From Chloroflexota bacterium (GTDB lineage: Bacteria; Chloroflexota; Dehalococcoidia; Lucifugimonadales; JACPCL1), in the NCBI GenBank assembly GCA_016210395.1, contig JACQUI010000320.1:1-19991 (forward strand): a DNA stretch of 19,991 nucleotides. The letters run 5' to 3'. The first letter of the stretch is position 1. Each line of letters opens with the position of its first letter. This document shows positions 6,752-14,396 of this stretch, in pieces. The translations under genes were made by a program, and so were the position numbers. The notes under the pieces were generated by a model. It searched no databases and was not told the origin of the DNA. It worked only from the letters and a program-made list of their open reading frames with translations.

Positions 6752-7276
6752 CTAGCTCTCCCTTCCGGCCGCTGCCGTGGCAACGCCTGTCTTGGCCGCC
6801 AACTGCTGGTCCAGCAGCAACAGGCCCATGCCGTTGTTGTTCCCCACGAGCCGCACGTGCTCCAGGATCTCCTCCAGCGTTTTCTCCTCCTCCACCTGCT
6901 CGGTGACGAACCATTCGAACAGCACGTGGGAGGAATAGTCCTTCTCCGCCTGGGCCATCTCGTAGAGCTTGTGGATATCCTTTGACACCTGCCGCTCGTG
7001 GTCCAGCGCGGCTTCGAAGGCTGCCTGCACCGACTGGAAGTGGTTGATGGGCTGCGGCAAGGCCTTGACCTCTATGCGGCCTCCTCTGTCGGCGAGGAAG
7101 TCGAAGAGCTTCATGGCGTGTGAGGTCTCTTCCACGCTGTGACGCCTCATCCACGTGGCGAACCCTCGCAGGTTCCGGAGCTCAAAGTGCCCGGCAATTG
7201 AAAGGTAGAGCTGTGAGGCGTACTGCTCCCTGGCGATCTGCTCGTTGATGGCATTCTGCAGTGAATCGCTGATCAT
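6752..7276 (-). CDS. ftnA: Non-haem ferritin (FtnA-like)
   Basis: A four-helix ferritin that oxidises Fe(II) and stores iron in a 24-subunit cage. All ferroxidase residues fall at the E. coli FtnA positions: Glu17, Glu50, His53, Glu94, Gln127 and Glu130. The numbering fits if translation begins at the second of two tandem ATGs (7276), which is also 6 bases from the AAGGAGG (7289-7283); the first ATG (7279) is only 3 bases away. The 174-residue length suits FtnA rather than bacterioferritin, and the haem-binding Met environment of Bfr is not apparent. It is monocistronic, with its stop facing the palindrome at 6657. I could not find a clear Fur box upstream. Confidence 0.93.
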   Translation of the reverse strand: MISDSLQNAINEQIAREQYASQLYLSIAGHFELRNLRGFATWMRRHSVEETSHAMKLFDFLADRGGRIEVKALPQPINHFQSVQAAFEAALDHERQVSKDIHKLYEMAQAEKDYSSHVLFEWFVTEQVEEEKTLEEILEHVRLVGNNNGMGLLLLDQQLAAKTGVATAAAGRES

Positions 7277-7279
7277 CAT

Positions 7280-7591
7280 CCACCTCCTTGATTCGCCTCC
7301 GTCACATCCTCCAAACCTCGCGTGGTGCGCTCTGGTGTCCCACTGGACTGCCAATTGGGGACCGCTTGCCGTTGTCGCTCCTTTCTTCGTCGAGACGACA
7401 GGATAGCCGACAATCATTCGTAAGGAACGGTATCATCCCCTATGGAATGAATCAAGCCCCATAGGGCGTTCACGCCCTGGCCATGCTTCCCAGTGCAAGC
7501 GCGAGCACGTTGGAGCGGGGCTGGACAGGGGCTGGACAACCCTTTCCAAAGAGGTGATGCTGCCCTACAATTCCTCTTGCCCCTATGAGCA
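7280..7591. other. Divergent intergenic region between ferritin and DUF2268 genes
   Basis: I find no gene in these 312 bases. They hold the ferritin ribosome site, an inverted repeat CCCTATGG (7438-7445) with CCATAGGG (7459-7466), an adjoining small hairpin GGGCG-TTCA-CGCCC (7464-7477), and the DUF2268 promoter near 7543-7571. The inverted repeat is about 160 bases from either start codon, so an operator role is uncertain. Confidence 0.5.
7543..7571 (+). promoter_or_regulatory. Promoter for the DUF2268 gene
   Basis: TTTCCA (7543-7548) and TACAAT (7566-7571) have the ideal 17-base spacing, with four and five of six consensus matches. The predicted start near 7578 leaves only 14 bases before the GTG at 7592 but about 53 bases before an alternative TTG at 7631. 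Confidence 0.5.
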
Positions 7592-8530
7592 GTGGGGCCA
7601 TCCAAATTCGAGGCCAACAGGGACCATCTCTTGAGCGTCAGCGTCATACCAGCCTACCGCGTGGTGAAGAAATTCGTGAAGGACGTGGAGAGCATGCCCG
7701 CCGACGCTGCTCTGGACTCCCTATGGGCGAATTTGCGTACTTATGTGCACCACATGCTGGCCGTTGCCGAGCCCCCCTTTGCGGAGATGGGCCCCAGGAT
7801 GGCCCTTTCTCAACTTGGCGACCCTGACCTTCCCGACCTCTCCCGCGCACTGGAGGCGCTGGAATCAGGCCAGGCGAAAGAGGTTGCAGAGACTACACTG
7901 CAGCGGTGCGCTGCGGAGCTGCCCAGGCCTGACCTTTCAGCCAGGGTGCTGTTGCTGCCGGGCGACGGCCAGAGCCGCGTATTGACCGGCCAGATGAACG
8001 GCGTATTCGGCGTGAGCCTCGGCGCTCAGGCCACCTTGCTGTTCCTGTGGCCCACCGCCGACTGGCAAAGGTGGCTCGGATACACCATTGCGCACGAGTA
8101 CTACCACCTGGTGCGCAACCTGCTCTTGCCCCGGCGCATGAGCGCGGGCAGGCTCGTGTATCAAAAGACCCAGGAGCCGGAGACGTTGCTGGATGCCATG
8201 GTCGTAGAGGGCATGGCAGATGCCTTCGCTCTGGGCCTGTTCGCGGACCTCTCGCCTGCCAGCATTCACGCCCTATCTCCCGAAGCGGAACTGCAAGTGT
8301 GGCCCAAGGTGAGACGCCGGCTGAGCGCATCGGATTCTTCTGAAATCCGCCGTTTCCTGTTTGGCGACAACGACCGGGCGCCGGCGTGGACAGGCTACGC
8401 CATCGGCTACCGTGTCGTGAAGGAGTATCTGGCCAAGCATCCTTTTGCCCGTCCAGCCGGCATGGTGGGGATGCCGGCGCGGACCGTCTTTGAGGCCAGC
8501 CAATATCACCCAAGCCTGGTGCCCGCCTAA
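7592..8530 (+). CDS. DUF2268-type predicted Zn-dependent protease
   Basis: The 312-residue protein contains a zincin motif HEYYH at residues 168-172 (IAHEYYHLVRN), followed 34 residues later by E206 in VVEGMADAFALG, the probable third zinc ligand. This layout is that of the DUF2268 family of predicted metalloproteases. No signal peptide or clear membrane helix is seen, so it is probably cytoplasmic. The start is uncertain: the GTG at 7592 has no ribosome site, whereas a TTG at 7631 has AGGGA seven bases upstream and begins just before the first conserved segment (VSVIPAYRVV). It is followed after 12 bases by a zinc-ribbon membrane protein, probably in the same transcript. The substrate is unknown. 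Confidence 0.82.
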   Translation: MGPSKFEANRDHLLSVSVIPAYRVVKKFVKDVESMPADAALDSLWANLRTYVHHMLAVAEPPFAEMGPRMALSQLGDPDLPDLSRALEALESGQAKEVAETTLQRCAAELPRPDLSARVLLLPGDGQSRVLTGQMNGVFGVSLGAQATLLFLWPTADWQRWLGYTIAHEYYHLVRNLLLPRRMSAGRLVYQKTQEPETLLDAMVVEGMADAFALGLFADLSPASIHALSPEAELQVWPKVRRRLSASDSSEIRRFLFGDNDRAPAWTGYAIGYRVVKEYLAKHPFARPAGMVGMPARTVFEASQYHPSLVPA

Positions 8531-8542
8531 GAGGCCACTTTC

Positions 8543-9430
8543 ATGAACTGCCCGAACTGCGGCACAAGCAATCCAGACAACGCGGCATATTGTGGCCGGT
8601 GCGGCCTGGCCCTCCCAGCAGGGCAACCCGCACCCTCCGCCACGAGCGCGCAGCCGTCCCCCGCCGATGCCATCCCGCCGAGCACTCTCGGACAGCTCGT
8701 CAACCATACGTTTGGCGTCTACCAGCGGATGGGAGGAACGCTATTGCGGATCGTGCTGCCATCCCAGCTTCCCCTTCTGGCGGCCTCGGTGATCTCCAGC
8801 GAGACCCTCGTGTTGCTCCTTACCCTGGTTGGCTTGTTCACTAGCCTCCTGGCCAGCGCAGCGGTGGCGCACGCGGTCGCTCAGTTTTACGTCGGGCAGC
8901 GAGTCACCGTGGCAGGCAGCTATGTGGGCGCACTGAACAACGGCGTCTCCTTGCTGTTGAACGCCCTGGCCTTCTTTGCGGCAGTATTCGGCGCGTTGCT
9001 CCTCAGCCTCATGATCGTTGGCATACCGGTGCTCGTCTTCATCGTTGTGGCCTGGTTCTTCTATGTGCAGGCGGTTGTCATTGAAGGGAAGGGGCCCCTG
9101 GAAGCCATCGTACAGAGCTGGCGCCTGGTGCGCGGGATGTGGTGGCGCACCTTTGGCGTAGGCCTGGCCTTCTTGCTGCTGGTCATAGCATTGGGGTTCC
9201 TGTGCTCTCTCCCCGGCCTTGCTATGTACTCCTTGGCTGACAAAACGGCAGGCAACTTCATCATGACCTTGGGCAGCGTTTTGGCTGTCCCTGTTGCCTA
9301 CGTCAGCGCGACGCTCGTCTACTTCGACCTCCGCGCACGCAAGGAGGGTTTGACCCTGAGCCGCCTCGCTGTGGAGTTGGGGGTTGCGCCCAGCGGCCAG
9401 CCATCAGAAGGCCCGGGACGGCCTCTATAG
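8543..9430 (+). CDS. Zinc-ribbon multi-pass membrane protein (GPDPase membrane-domain-like)
   Basis: This 295-residue protein begins with a zinc ribbon, Cys3/Cys6 and Cys17/Cys20 in a CPNCG...CGRCG pattern. A Pro/Ala/Ser-rich linker (about 24-48) follows, then six or so membrane helices between residues 60 and 265. The block QAVVIEGKGPLEAIVQSWRL between helices is typical of the YIP1/GPDPase-membrane/DUF975-like group, where a conserved amphipathic segment follows a helix pair. No catalytic site is visible. GAGG at 8531-8534 is 8 bases from the ATG. It follows the DUF2268 gene closely, suggesting a protease and membrane-partner pair. The membrane architecture is secure; the exact family and function are not. 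Confidence 0.7.
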   Translation: MNCPNCGTSNPDNAAYCGRCGLALPAGQPAPSATSAQPSPADAIPPSTLGQLVNHTFGVYQRMGGTLLRIVLPSQLPLLAASVISSETLVLLLTLVGLFTSLLASAAVAHAVAQFYVGQRVTVAGSYVGALNNGVSLLLNALAFFAAVFGALLLSLMIVGIPVLVFIVVAWFFYVQAVVIEGKGPLEAIVQSWRLVRGMWWRTFGVGLAFLLLVIALGFLCSLPGLAMYSLADKTAGNFIMTLGSVLAVPVAYVSATLVYFDLRARKEGLTLSRLAVELGVAPSGQPSEGPGRPL

Positions 9431-9498
9431 GGGACACGTAGAGATGCGCCGCTGCGAACGGGGAAGAAGAGGTGAGGGGAGACAGGCTGCTTGCCTGG

Positions 9499-10683
9499 CT
9501 ACGCCACGAACCGCTGAAAGACCTCGTTCCCCAGCAGCTTGCCCTGGCTTGTGAGCTTCAGGCAACCGTCTTCCCACTGCAACAGCCCGATCTCCGATAG
9601 CTCGCGTATCTGGAGCGAATACTGCTCAGCCTGCCCGACGCCGAACCGCGCCCGGAACGCCGCATCCGAAACCCCCTCCGCAAGACGGAGGCCCATCATC
9701 ATGTGCTCGCCCATTAAGGTTTGGGCGTTCACTGCGTCCGCCGATTCCAGCAGGCCGCGTTTCCTGAGCGTCTCGGGCATCCACTCTCCGCATGACAGAT
9801 TGGCGCAAGCGGCGATGCGCCGGATGTACGCGCGCGGCGACTTGACGACCGCGAATCGCCATCCGTCAAGATAGGAATGCGCCCCCGGACCCACTCCCAG
9901 GTACTGCCGGCTGCGCCAGTAGGCGAGGTTATGACGGGCCTCGCGGCCAGGCAACGCCCAGTTGGAGATCTCGTAGTGCTGGTAGCCGGCGGAGGCCGCC
10001 ATCTCCTGGGCCAGGAGATACATGTCCGCCGCCAGGTCGCCGTCCGGCTCCTGGACCTTGCCCGATCGCACCCAGGCCCACAGCGGCGTGCCCTCCTCCA
10101 GGGTCAAGCAGTACATGGAGAGGTGCTCCGGGCGGAGCTCCAGGACGCGGGACAAGGTGTCTTGCCACTGGGCAAGGGTCTGGCCTGGCAGGCCGAACAT
10201 CAGGTCAAGGTTGATGTTGTCGAACCCTTCCGCCCGCGCACACCGGTACGCCTGCACCGCTTCGGCAGCAGTATGACGGCGGCCCAAAAGCTGGAGCAGG
10301 GCGTCGTCCAGGCTTTGCACGCCAGTGGACACGCGGTTGATGCCCGCGCTGCGCCAGGATTGCACGCGGTCCGGCGTGATGTCGCCTGGGTTGCTTTCCA
10401 GGGTGACCTCTGCGCCCGGCATGAGGAGGAAGGACGCGCGAGCAGTCTCCATGAGATGCTGGATGTGTTTTGGGTGCAGGTAGGAAGGCGTGCCGCCGCC
10501 GAAGAAGACGGTGGCTACATCCGGCTGTGCCAGCGCCTCTCCCCATAACCGCAGCTCTTCCGCCAGGGCATCCACGTATTGCGGGATGAGGTCTTCAATA
10601 CCGGCGTAGGTGTTGAAGTCGCAATAGGGGCACCGTGTTTCACAGAACGGGATGTGGATGTACAGGGCGAGAGTGTCGCTCAT
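9499..10683 (-). CDS. hemW: Radical SAM haem chaperone HemW
   Basis: HemW is the HemN-like radical SAM protein that binds haem and inserts it into respiratory enzymes. The [4Fe-4S] motif C14-x3-C18-x2-C21 (PFCETRCPYCDF) and the SAM-binding GGGTPSYL are present, then NLDLMFGLPGQT and the C-terminal winged-helix-like HemN_C region. The 394-residue length fits HemW; true HemN is longer (about 455) and has an N-terminal arm that is absent here. The open frame extends upstream to 10905, but the family starts at LALYIHIPFC, so I use the ATG at 10683, which overlaps the ychF stop (ATGA). No haem-biosynthesis genes are adjacent in this window. Many such genes are labelled as coproporphyrinogen oxidase in error. 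Confidence 0.92.
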   Translation of the reverse strand: MSDTLALYIHIPFCETRCPYCDFNTYAGIEDLIPQYVDALAEELRLWGEALAQPDVATVFFGGGTPSYLHPKHIQHLMETARASFLLMPGAEVTLESNPGDITPDRVQSWRSAGINRVSTGVQSLDDALLQLLGRRHTAAEAVQAYRCARAEGFDNINLDLMFGLPGQTLAQWQDTLSRVLELRPEHLSMYCLTLEEGTPLWAWVRSGKVQEPDGDLAADMYLLAQEMAASAGYQHYEISNWALPGREARHNLAYWRSRQYLGVGPGAHSYLDGWRFAVVKSPRAYIRRIAACANLSCGEWMPETLRKRGLLESADAVNAQTLMGEHMMMGLRLAEGVSDAAFRARFGVGQAEQYSLQIRELSEIGLLQWEDGCLKLTSQGKLLGNEVFQRFVA

Positions 10684-11768
10684 ACGTTGAACAGGAAGTT
10701 GATGATGTCGCCGTCTCGGACCGGATATGTCTTGCCTTCCAATCGCAGAACGCCCTGCCTGCGGGCCTCCGGCAGGCTGCCGCAGCGCACAAAGTCGTCG
10801 TAGCCGACGACCTCCGCGCGTATGAATCCCCGTTCGATGTCGGAATGGATCTGGCCGGCCGCCTTTACGGCGGGCGTGTCCAACGGGATGGTCCAGGCCC
10901 GGCACTCGTCTTCGCCTACAGTGAAGAAGGGGATGAGGCCCACCAGCTCGTAGGAGGCGCGGATGACCCTGGCGGCTGCGGACTCGCCGGCGCCCATGGT
11001 TGCGCGGAACTCCCCTTCATCCTCCGGCGTCATCTGCCCAAGCTCCGCCTCCAGCTTCCCGCACATTGCCGTTGCCAGCACCTTGGGCTTAGCCAGCCGT
11101 TCCTGCGCCTCCGCTTCGATCTTGGCGGCCTCGGGTAGCTGGTCTTCGCCGATGTTGAAGACGATCAGCAGCGGTTTTGCCGTTAGGAACTGGTAGTTGC
11201 TGATGGTCTTGTGCTCCTCGCCGGAGACCTCTTGCCGGCGGATGGGCACGTCTGCGGCCAGGCCGTCGCGCAACCGCTCCAGGAGGGCGGTCTCCTTCTT
11301 GGCCCGTTCCCGTTCCTGCGGCTTCGCGCCTCTCATGTCGGTCTCCAGCCGCTTGAAACGGCGTTCGATGATGGCCAGGTCAGAGAAGGCAAGCTCCATG
11401 TCCATCGCCGCGGCGTCGCGGTATGGGTCCACGGTGGTATTGATGTGTGGGACGGACGGGTCGTTGAATGCGCGCACCACGTGCAAGAGGGCGTCCGCAC
11501 GTTGCAGTGCGTTCAGGTACTCCCCGCCGATCCCTTCGCTCTTGCCCAGCCCCTCGGGAGCGCCGGGGATGTCAGTGTAGCGGACCTCCGCGTACACCTC
11601 CCGCTTCGGCCTGAAGATGGCGGTGAGCTTGTCGAGGCGTGGGTCAACCACCTTGGCCACGCCCACGTTCATCTGTTGTCCTGTGCTCTGAGCGGACGTA
11701 GAGCGGATCAGCGCGTTGAAAACGGTGGTCTTGCCGCTCTTGGTGATGCCGATAATGCCGATGTGCAT
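10680..11768 (-). CDS. ychF: YchF-family (OLA1/DUF933) P-loop ATPase
   Basis: An Obg-like P-loop protein of 362 residues. The Walker A is GITKSGKT (residues 7-14), switch II is TDIPG, and the base-recognition motif is N205-I-G-E208. The NxxE form instead of NKxD is the hallmark of YchF and explains ATP preference. A coiled-coil insert lies about residues 120-165 and a TGS/DUF933 domain at the C-terminus. The loop text, KSGKTT rather than the standard NVGKST, points to the DUF933 side branch of the family rather than canonical YchF. The family binds ribosomes and takes part in stress responses. Its TGA overlaps the hemW ATG, so the two genes are translationally coupled. The kinase gene lies 144 bases upstream. 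Confidence 0.9.
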   Translation of the reverse strand: MHIGIIGITKSGKTTVFNALIRSTSAQSTGQQMNVGVAKVVDPRLDKLTAIFRPKREVYAEVRYTDIPGAPEGLGKSEGIGGEYLNALQRADALLHVVRAFNDPSVPHINTTVDPYRDAAAMDMELAFSDLAIIERRFKRLETDMRGAKPQERERAKKETALLERLRDGLAADVPIRRQEVSGEEHKTISNYQFLTAKPLLIVFNIGEDQLPEAAKIEAEAQERLAKPKVLATAMCGKLEAELGQMTPEDEGEFRATMGAGESAAARVIRASYELVGLIPFFTVGEDECRAWTIPLDTPAVKAAGQIHSDIERGFIRAEVVGYDDFVRCGSLPEARRQGVLRLEGKTYPVRDGDIINFLFNV

Positions 11769-11842
11769 GGGCGGTGTTTCTGCTACCTCGCGTTATGCTG
11801 GGCCGGAGGGCCTGCGCGACTGCGGTTCCCCGGGCTATCCCT

Positions 11843-11851
11843 AGTGTAGCA
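11843..11851 (-). promoter_or_regulatory. Extended -10 promoter for ychF-hemW
   Basis: On the minus strand the bases are TGC-TACACT, an extended -10 element, with TTGCTT close upstream but too near to act as a -35. It predicts a leader of about 65-70 bases before ychF. It would allow expression independent of the kinase gene upstream. Confidence 0.4.
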
Positions 11852-11912
11852 GAAAGCAAGGGCTGGCCCCTGCATAGGCCTGGCCTGTGTGAAGGTTTCT
11901 TCAGCGGCTGCC

Positions 11913-14252
11913 CTAGCGAATAGCGTACAGCTTCCCCTGTTCCGTGCCGATGTAGAGCACGCCGCCTGCAAGGATGGGTGGAGTGGTGATCTCCTCGCCA
12001 ATGTGGCGCCGCCACCGCTCGGCGCCGGTAGCGGCGTCATAGGCCGTGATGTCTCCGTCGCCGGGCGTCCTGTTGTCCCCCGAGGCAACGATGAGGCTGT
12101 CGCCGGAAATCAAGGGTGTTGTCTTTATCTTGCTGGGGCCCGTGATCTTCCAGGCCTCTTCGCCGGTGGCGACATCCAGGGCGCGCAACTGGCCGTCGTC
12201 AGTGCCCACAAACATACGCTTGCCGTCCGTAGACATATCGCTCATGACCTGCTGCCGCCGCTTGAGGCTGACGGTCCAGACCATTCCCGGTATGCCTGGC
12301 GGCGCCGGCGCCATGTTCCAGACCCACACGTTGAGCCAGATGGACCACACCGCTTTCTGGAAGGGAGTGTCTTTCTGGTGGTAGTTGAAGGCGATAATAC
12401 GCTCCCCGCGAGTGCTCACGTAGGCGATGTCTCCAACAACGACCGGCGTCGTGTCAATCGCTGTGCCCAGGTTCACCTGGTTGCGCAGCGTTCCGTTGGA
12501 GGCATCGAGCAAGTAGAACTCGCCGTCCCTGGACCCCACGATGACGATGCCGTCAACGACAACCGGCGTGGCCATGACCCAGTCCTCAAGCTCGCGTTGC
12601 CAGCGGAGTTTTCCAGTCTGGGCGTCCAGGGAGTAGACGTGGCTGTCCGCCGAGCCGGCGTAGAGGGCGCCGTCCACAATGGCGAAGGAGGCGTAGAGGG
12701 CGCCGCCTGTGTGGAACCGCCAGCGTTCGATGCCTGTGACAGCATCCAGGGCAACGATGTTCCCGTCACGCAGACCCGCGTAGAGAAACTCGCCCGCCCT
12801 GACCAGGGCGGCGTTGACCGGCCCGCTGGTGTCGTATGTCCAAACTACGCTGCCGGAAGTCTTGTCCAGCGCCGCCACTCGTTTATCGCTGGTGGCAACG
12901 TAGACCCTTTGGCCGTCTACTGCGGGCGCTGACAGGATCGGACCCTCGGATACAAAGCTCCAAAGGGCCTCGCCCGTAGGCGCAAAAGCAGGACCCGGGA
13001 CAGCGCTCGTGTGCAATGGGTCCCAGCCCGGCATTGTCCACTGGCCCTCCGGCGATGTGGCGCTCAGGAGCGTCGAGGGCTTCGGCAGGGGCGGGCGGAC
13101 CTCAACGAGAACGAAGGCCCACGCGGCCAGCAGGGCCAGCGCCCCAGCGGCCAGAACGAGCTTCACGCTGCGATTGTGCCGCCGCAGTCCACTCAAGTAG
13201 CGGCTTGTCTGTAGCCTTGCCTCCTCGGCAGACACGACCTGCTGGCCGCTGAGCGGCAGCCAGCAGTTCTGGCACCGCAGGGCGGCGGCGGCGTTGCCCG
13301 CGCCGCAATGTGGGCAAACGACCCTTGCCCCGTCTTCCACGTCCGGCTGAGGTGCAATGGGTTGTGCGGTCACGGCGGAGGCGGCCCCTGTCGCAGCGGC
13401 CTTGTATACAGGGGCCAGCGCCTGCTGCCCCGCTGCCTGTTCCAGGGCCTGCACGAACTCGCCGCATGTGGCGTACCGCTGCTCCACCCGGCGGTGCAGC
13501 GCCTTCAGGAGCACGTCGTCAATTTCCCGGGACAACGTCTTCTCAATTCGGGACGGCGGCTCCGGCGTGGTGGTAAGCTGCCTGGAGAGGATCGTGTACG
13601 GGTTGAGCGCATCGTAGGGTATTTCGTTGGTGAGCAGCTCGTAGGCCACGGCGGCCAGGGAGTACACGTCGTTCCGCGCGTCGGGAGGCTGCCCCTGGGT
13701 CTGCTCGGGGGCGACGAACGACGGGTGCGGCGTGTTGACAGTGGTCCGGACCAGGGCGTAGCCGCCCTCAACCAGGGCGATTGTCCCAAAGTCGGAAACC
13801 TTGACCTGGCCGGTGTCCGGATCGTAGAAAACGTTGCTGGGGCGCACGTCCCGGTGCACGATGCCCTGCTGATGCGCGAAATCCAGGGCTAGAGCAGCCT
13901 GGCGGAGGATATGCAACGCCTCGCCAACGGGAAGGGTGGGGCTCCTGCGCGCCTTCAGCGTCGGCCAGGTGACGTACTCCATGACCACCGCTGTTCCATC
14001 GGCCCCATGCTCTACGCCAACGACTCTGACGATATTGGGGTGCTGCAGGGCCTGCGCCTTGGCCATGACAGGAAGGAACCGCTGGGCCATAGAAGGGTCC
14101 TGGGCGAAATAGCCAAGGAGCACCTTTACGGCTACAGGGTTGCCAGCGGCGTCCTGGGCCCGGTAGACGGTTGCGAGGCCTGTTGTGCCTATGCGGTTAG
14201 TGGCTGTGTACTTCCCGAAGAGTATAAAAGGCGCGGGGCTGGTAAGGGTCAT
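11913..14252 (-). CDS. Transmembrane Ser/Thr protein kinase with zinc ribbon and PQQ-type beta-propeller
   Basis: The 779-residue protein has a Hanks-type kinase domain (about 13-270), a zinc ribbon (Cys313, Cys316, Cys327, Cys330), one membrane helix (about 363-385), and an extracellular PQQ/Trp-docking-like propeller (about 405-779). The propeller blades end in motifs such as VAALDKTSGSVVW, IVALDAVTGIERW, VYSLDAQTGKLRW and LRALDVATGEEAW. Lys43, Asp135, Asn140, Asp154 (DFG) and APE are present. Several kinase features are odd: the Gly-loop is IGTTGLATVY, missing two of three glycines; the alpha-C Glu is Val62; and the usual HRDxKPxN reads HRDVRPSN. It may therefore be weakly active or a signalling scaffold. 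AGGA lies 6-7 bases before the ATG. The propeller ligand is unknown; PQQ cofactor use is not implied. Confidence 0.9.
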   Translation of the reverse strand: MTLTSPAPFILFGKYTATNRIGTTGLATVYRAQDAAGNPVAVKVLLGYFAQDPSMAQRFLPVMAKAQALQHPNIVRVVGVEHGADGTAVVMEYVTWPTLKARRSPTLPVGEALHILRQAALALDFAHQQGIVHRDVRPSNVFYDPDTGQVKVSDFGTIALVEGGYALVRTTVNTPHPSFVAPEQTQGQPPDARNDVYSLAAVAYELLTNEIPYDALNPYTILSRQLTTTPEPPSRIEKTLSREIDDVLLKALHRRVEQRYATCGEFVQALEQAAGQQALAPVYKAAATGAASAVTAQPIAPQPDVEDGARVVCPHCGAGNAAAALRCQNCWLPLSGQQVVSAEEARLQTSRYLSGLRRHNRSVKLVLAAGALALLAAWAFVLVEVRPPLPKPSTLLSATSPEGQWTMPGWDPLHTSAVPGPAFAPTGEALWSFVSEGPILSAPAVDGQRVYVATSDKRVAALDKTSGSVVWTYDTSGPVNAALVRAGEFLYAGLRDGNIVALDAVTGIERWRFHTGGALYASFAIVDGALYAGSADSHVYSLDAQTGKLRWQRELEDWVMATPVVVDGIVIVGSRDGEFYLLDASNGTLRNQVNLGTAIDTTPVVVGDIAYVSTRGERIIAFNYHQKDTPFQKAVWSIWLNVWVWNMAPAPPGIPGMVWTVSLKRRQQVMSDMSTDGKRMFVGTDDGQLRALDVATGEEAWKITGPSKIKTTPLISGDSLIVASGDNRTPGDGDITAYDAATGAERWRRHIGEEITTPPILAGGVLYIGTEQGKLYAIR

Positions 14253-14357
14253 GCACTATCCTTTGCAGCCACGCGCCCAGTGGATGCGCGACCGCCCGTG
14301 AAAAGCTATGATGAGATTCGCCGTAAGCCGCGAGGCCCACGGCAACTATTCCCATTC

Positions 14358-14371
14358 ATAATGCACATTAT
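14358..14371. promoter_or_regulatory. AT-rich dyad in the divergent kinase-holA gap
   Basis: ATAATG (14358-14363), a CA spacer and CATTAT (14366-14371) form a perfect dyad. It lies 26 bases before the holA ATG, within the most AT-rich patch of the gap 14253-14396, where TATATA and (minus strand) TATAAT also occur. It could be a repressor site or part of overlapping promoters for the two divergent genes. I could not assign clean -35/-10 pairs. Confidence 0.4.
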
Positions 14372-14396
14372 ATATGGATGAAATGACAAGGGGAAC

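Noticed and set aside
9483..9497. Hairpin CAGGC-TGCTT-GCCTG as a terminator for hemW
   Set aside because: The 5-bp stem is weak and there is no T-run on the minus side.
10684..10905. N-terminal extension of the hemW frame
   Set aside because: It overlaps the C-terminal TGS region of ychF in another frame; HemW homology begins at the ATG at 10683.
11889..12932. 347-codon plus-strand ORF antisense to the kinase propeller
   Set aside because: It is opposite a frame with clear repeated propeller motifs and has no motif of its own.
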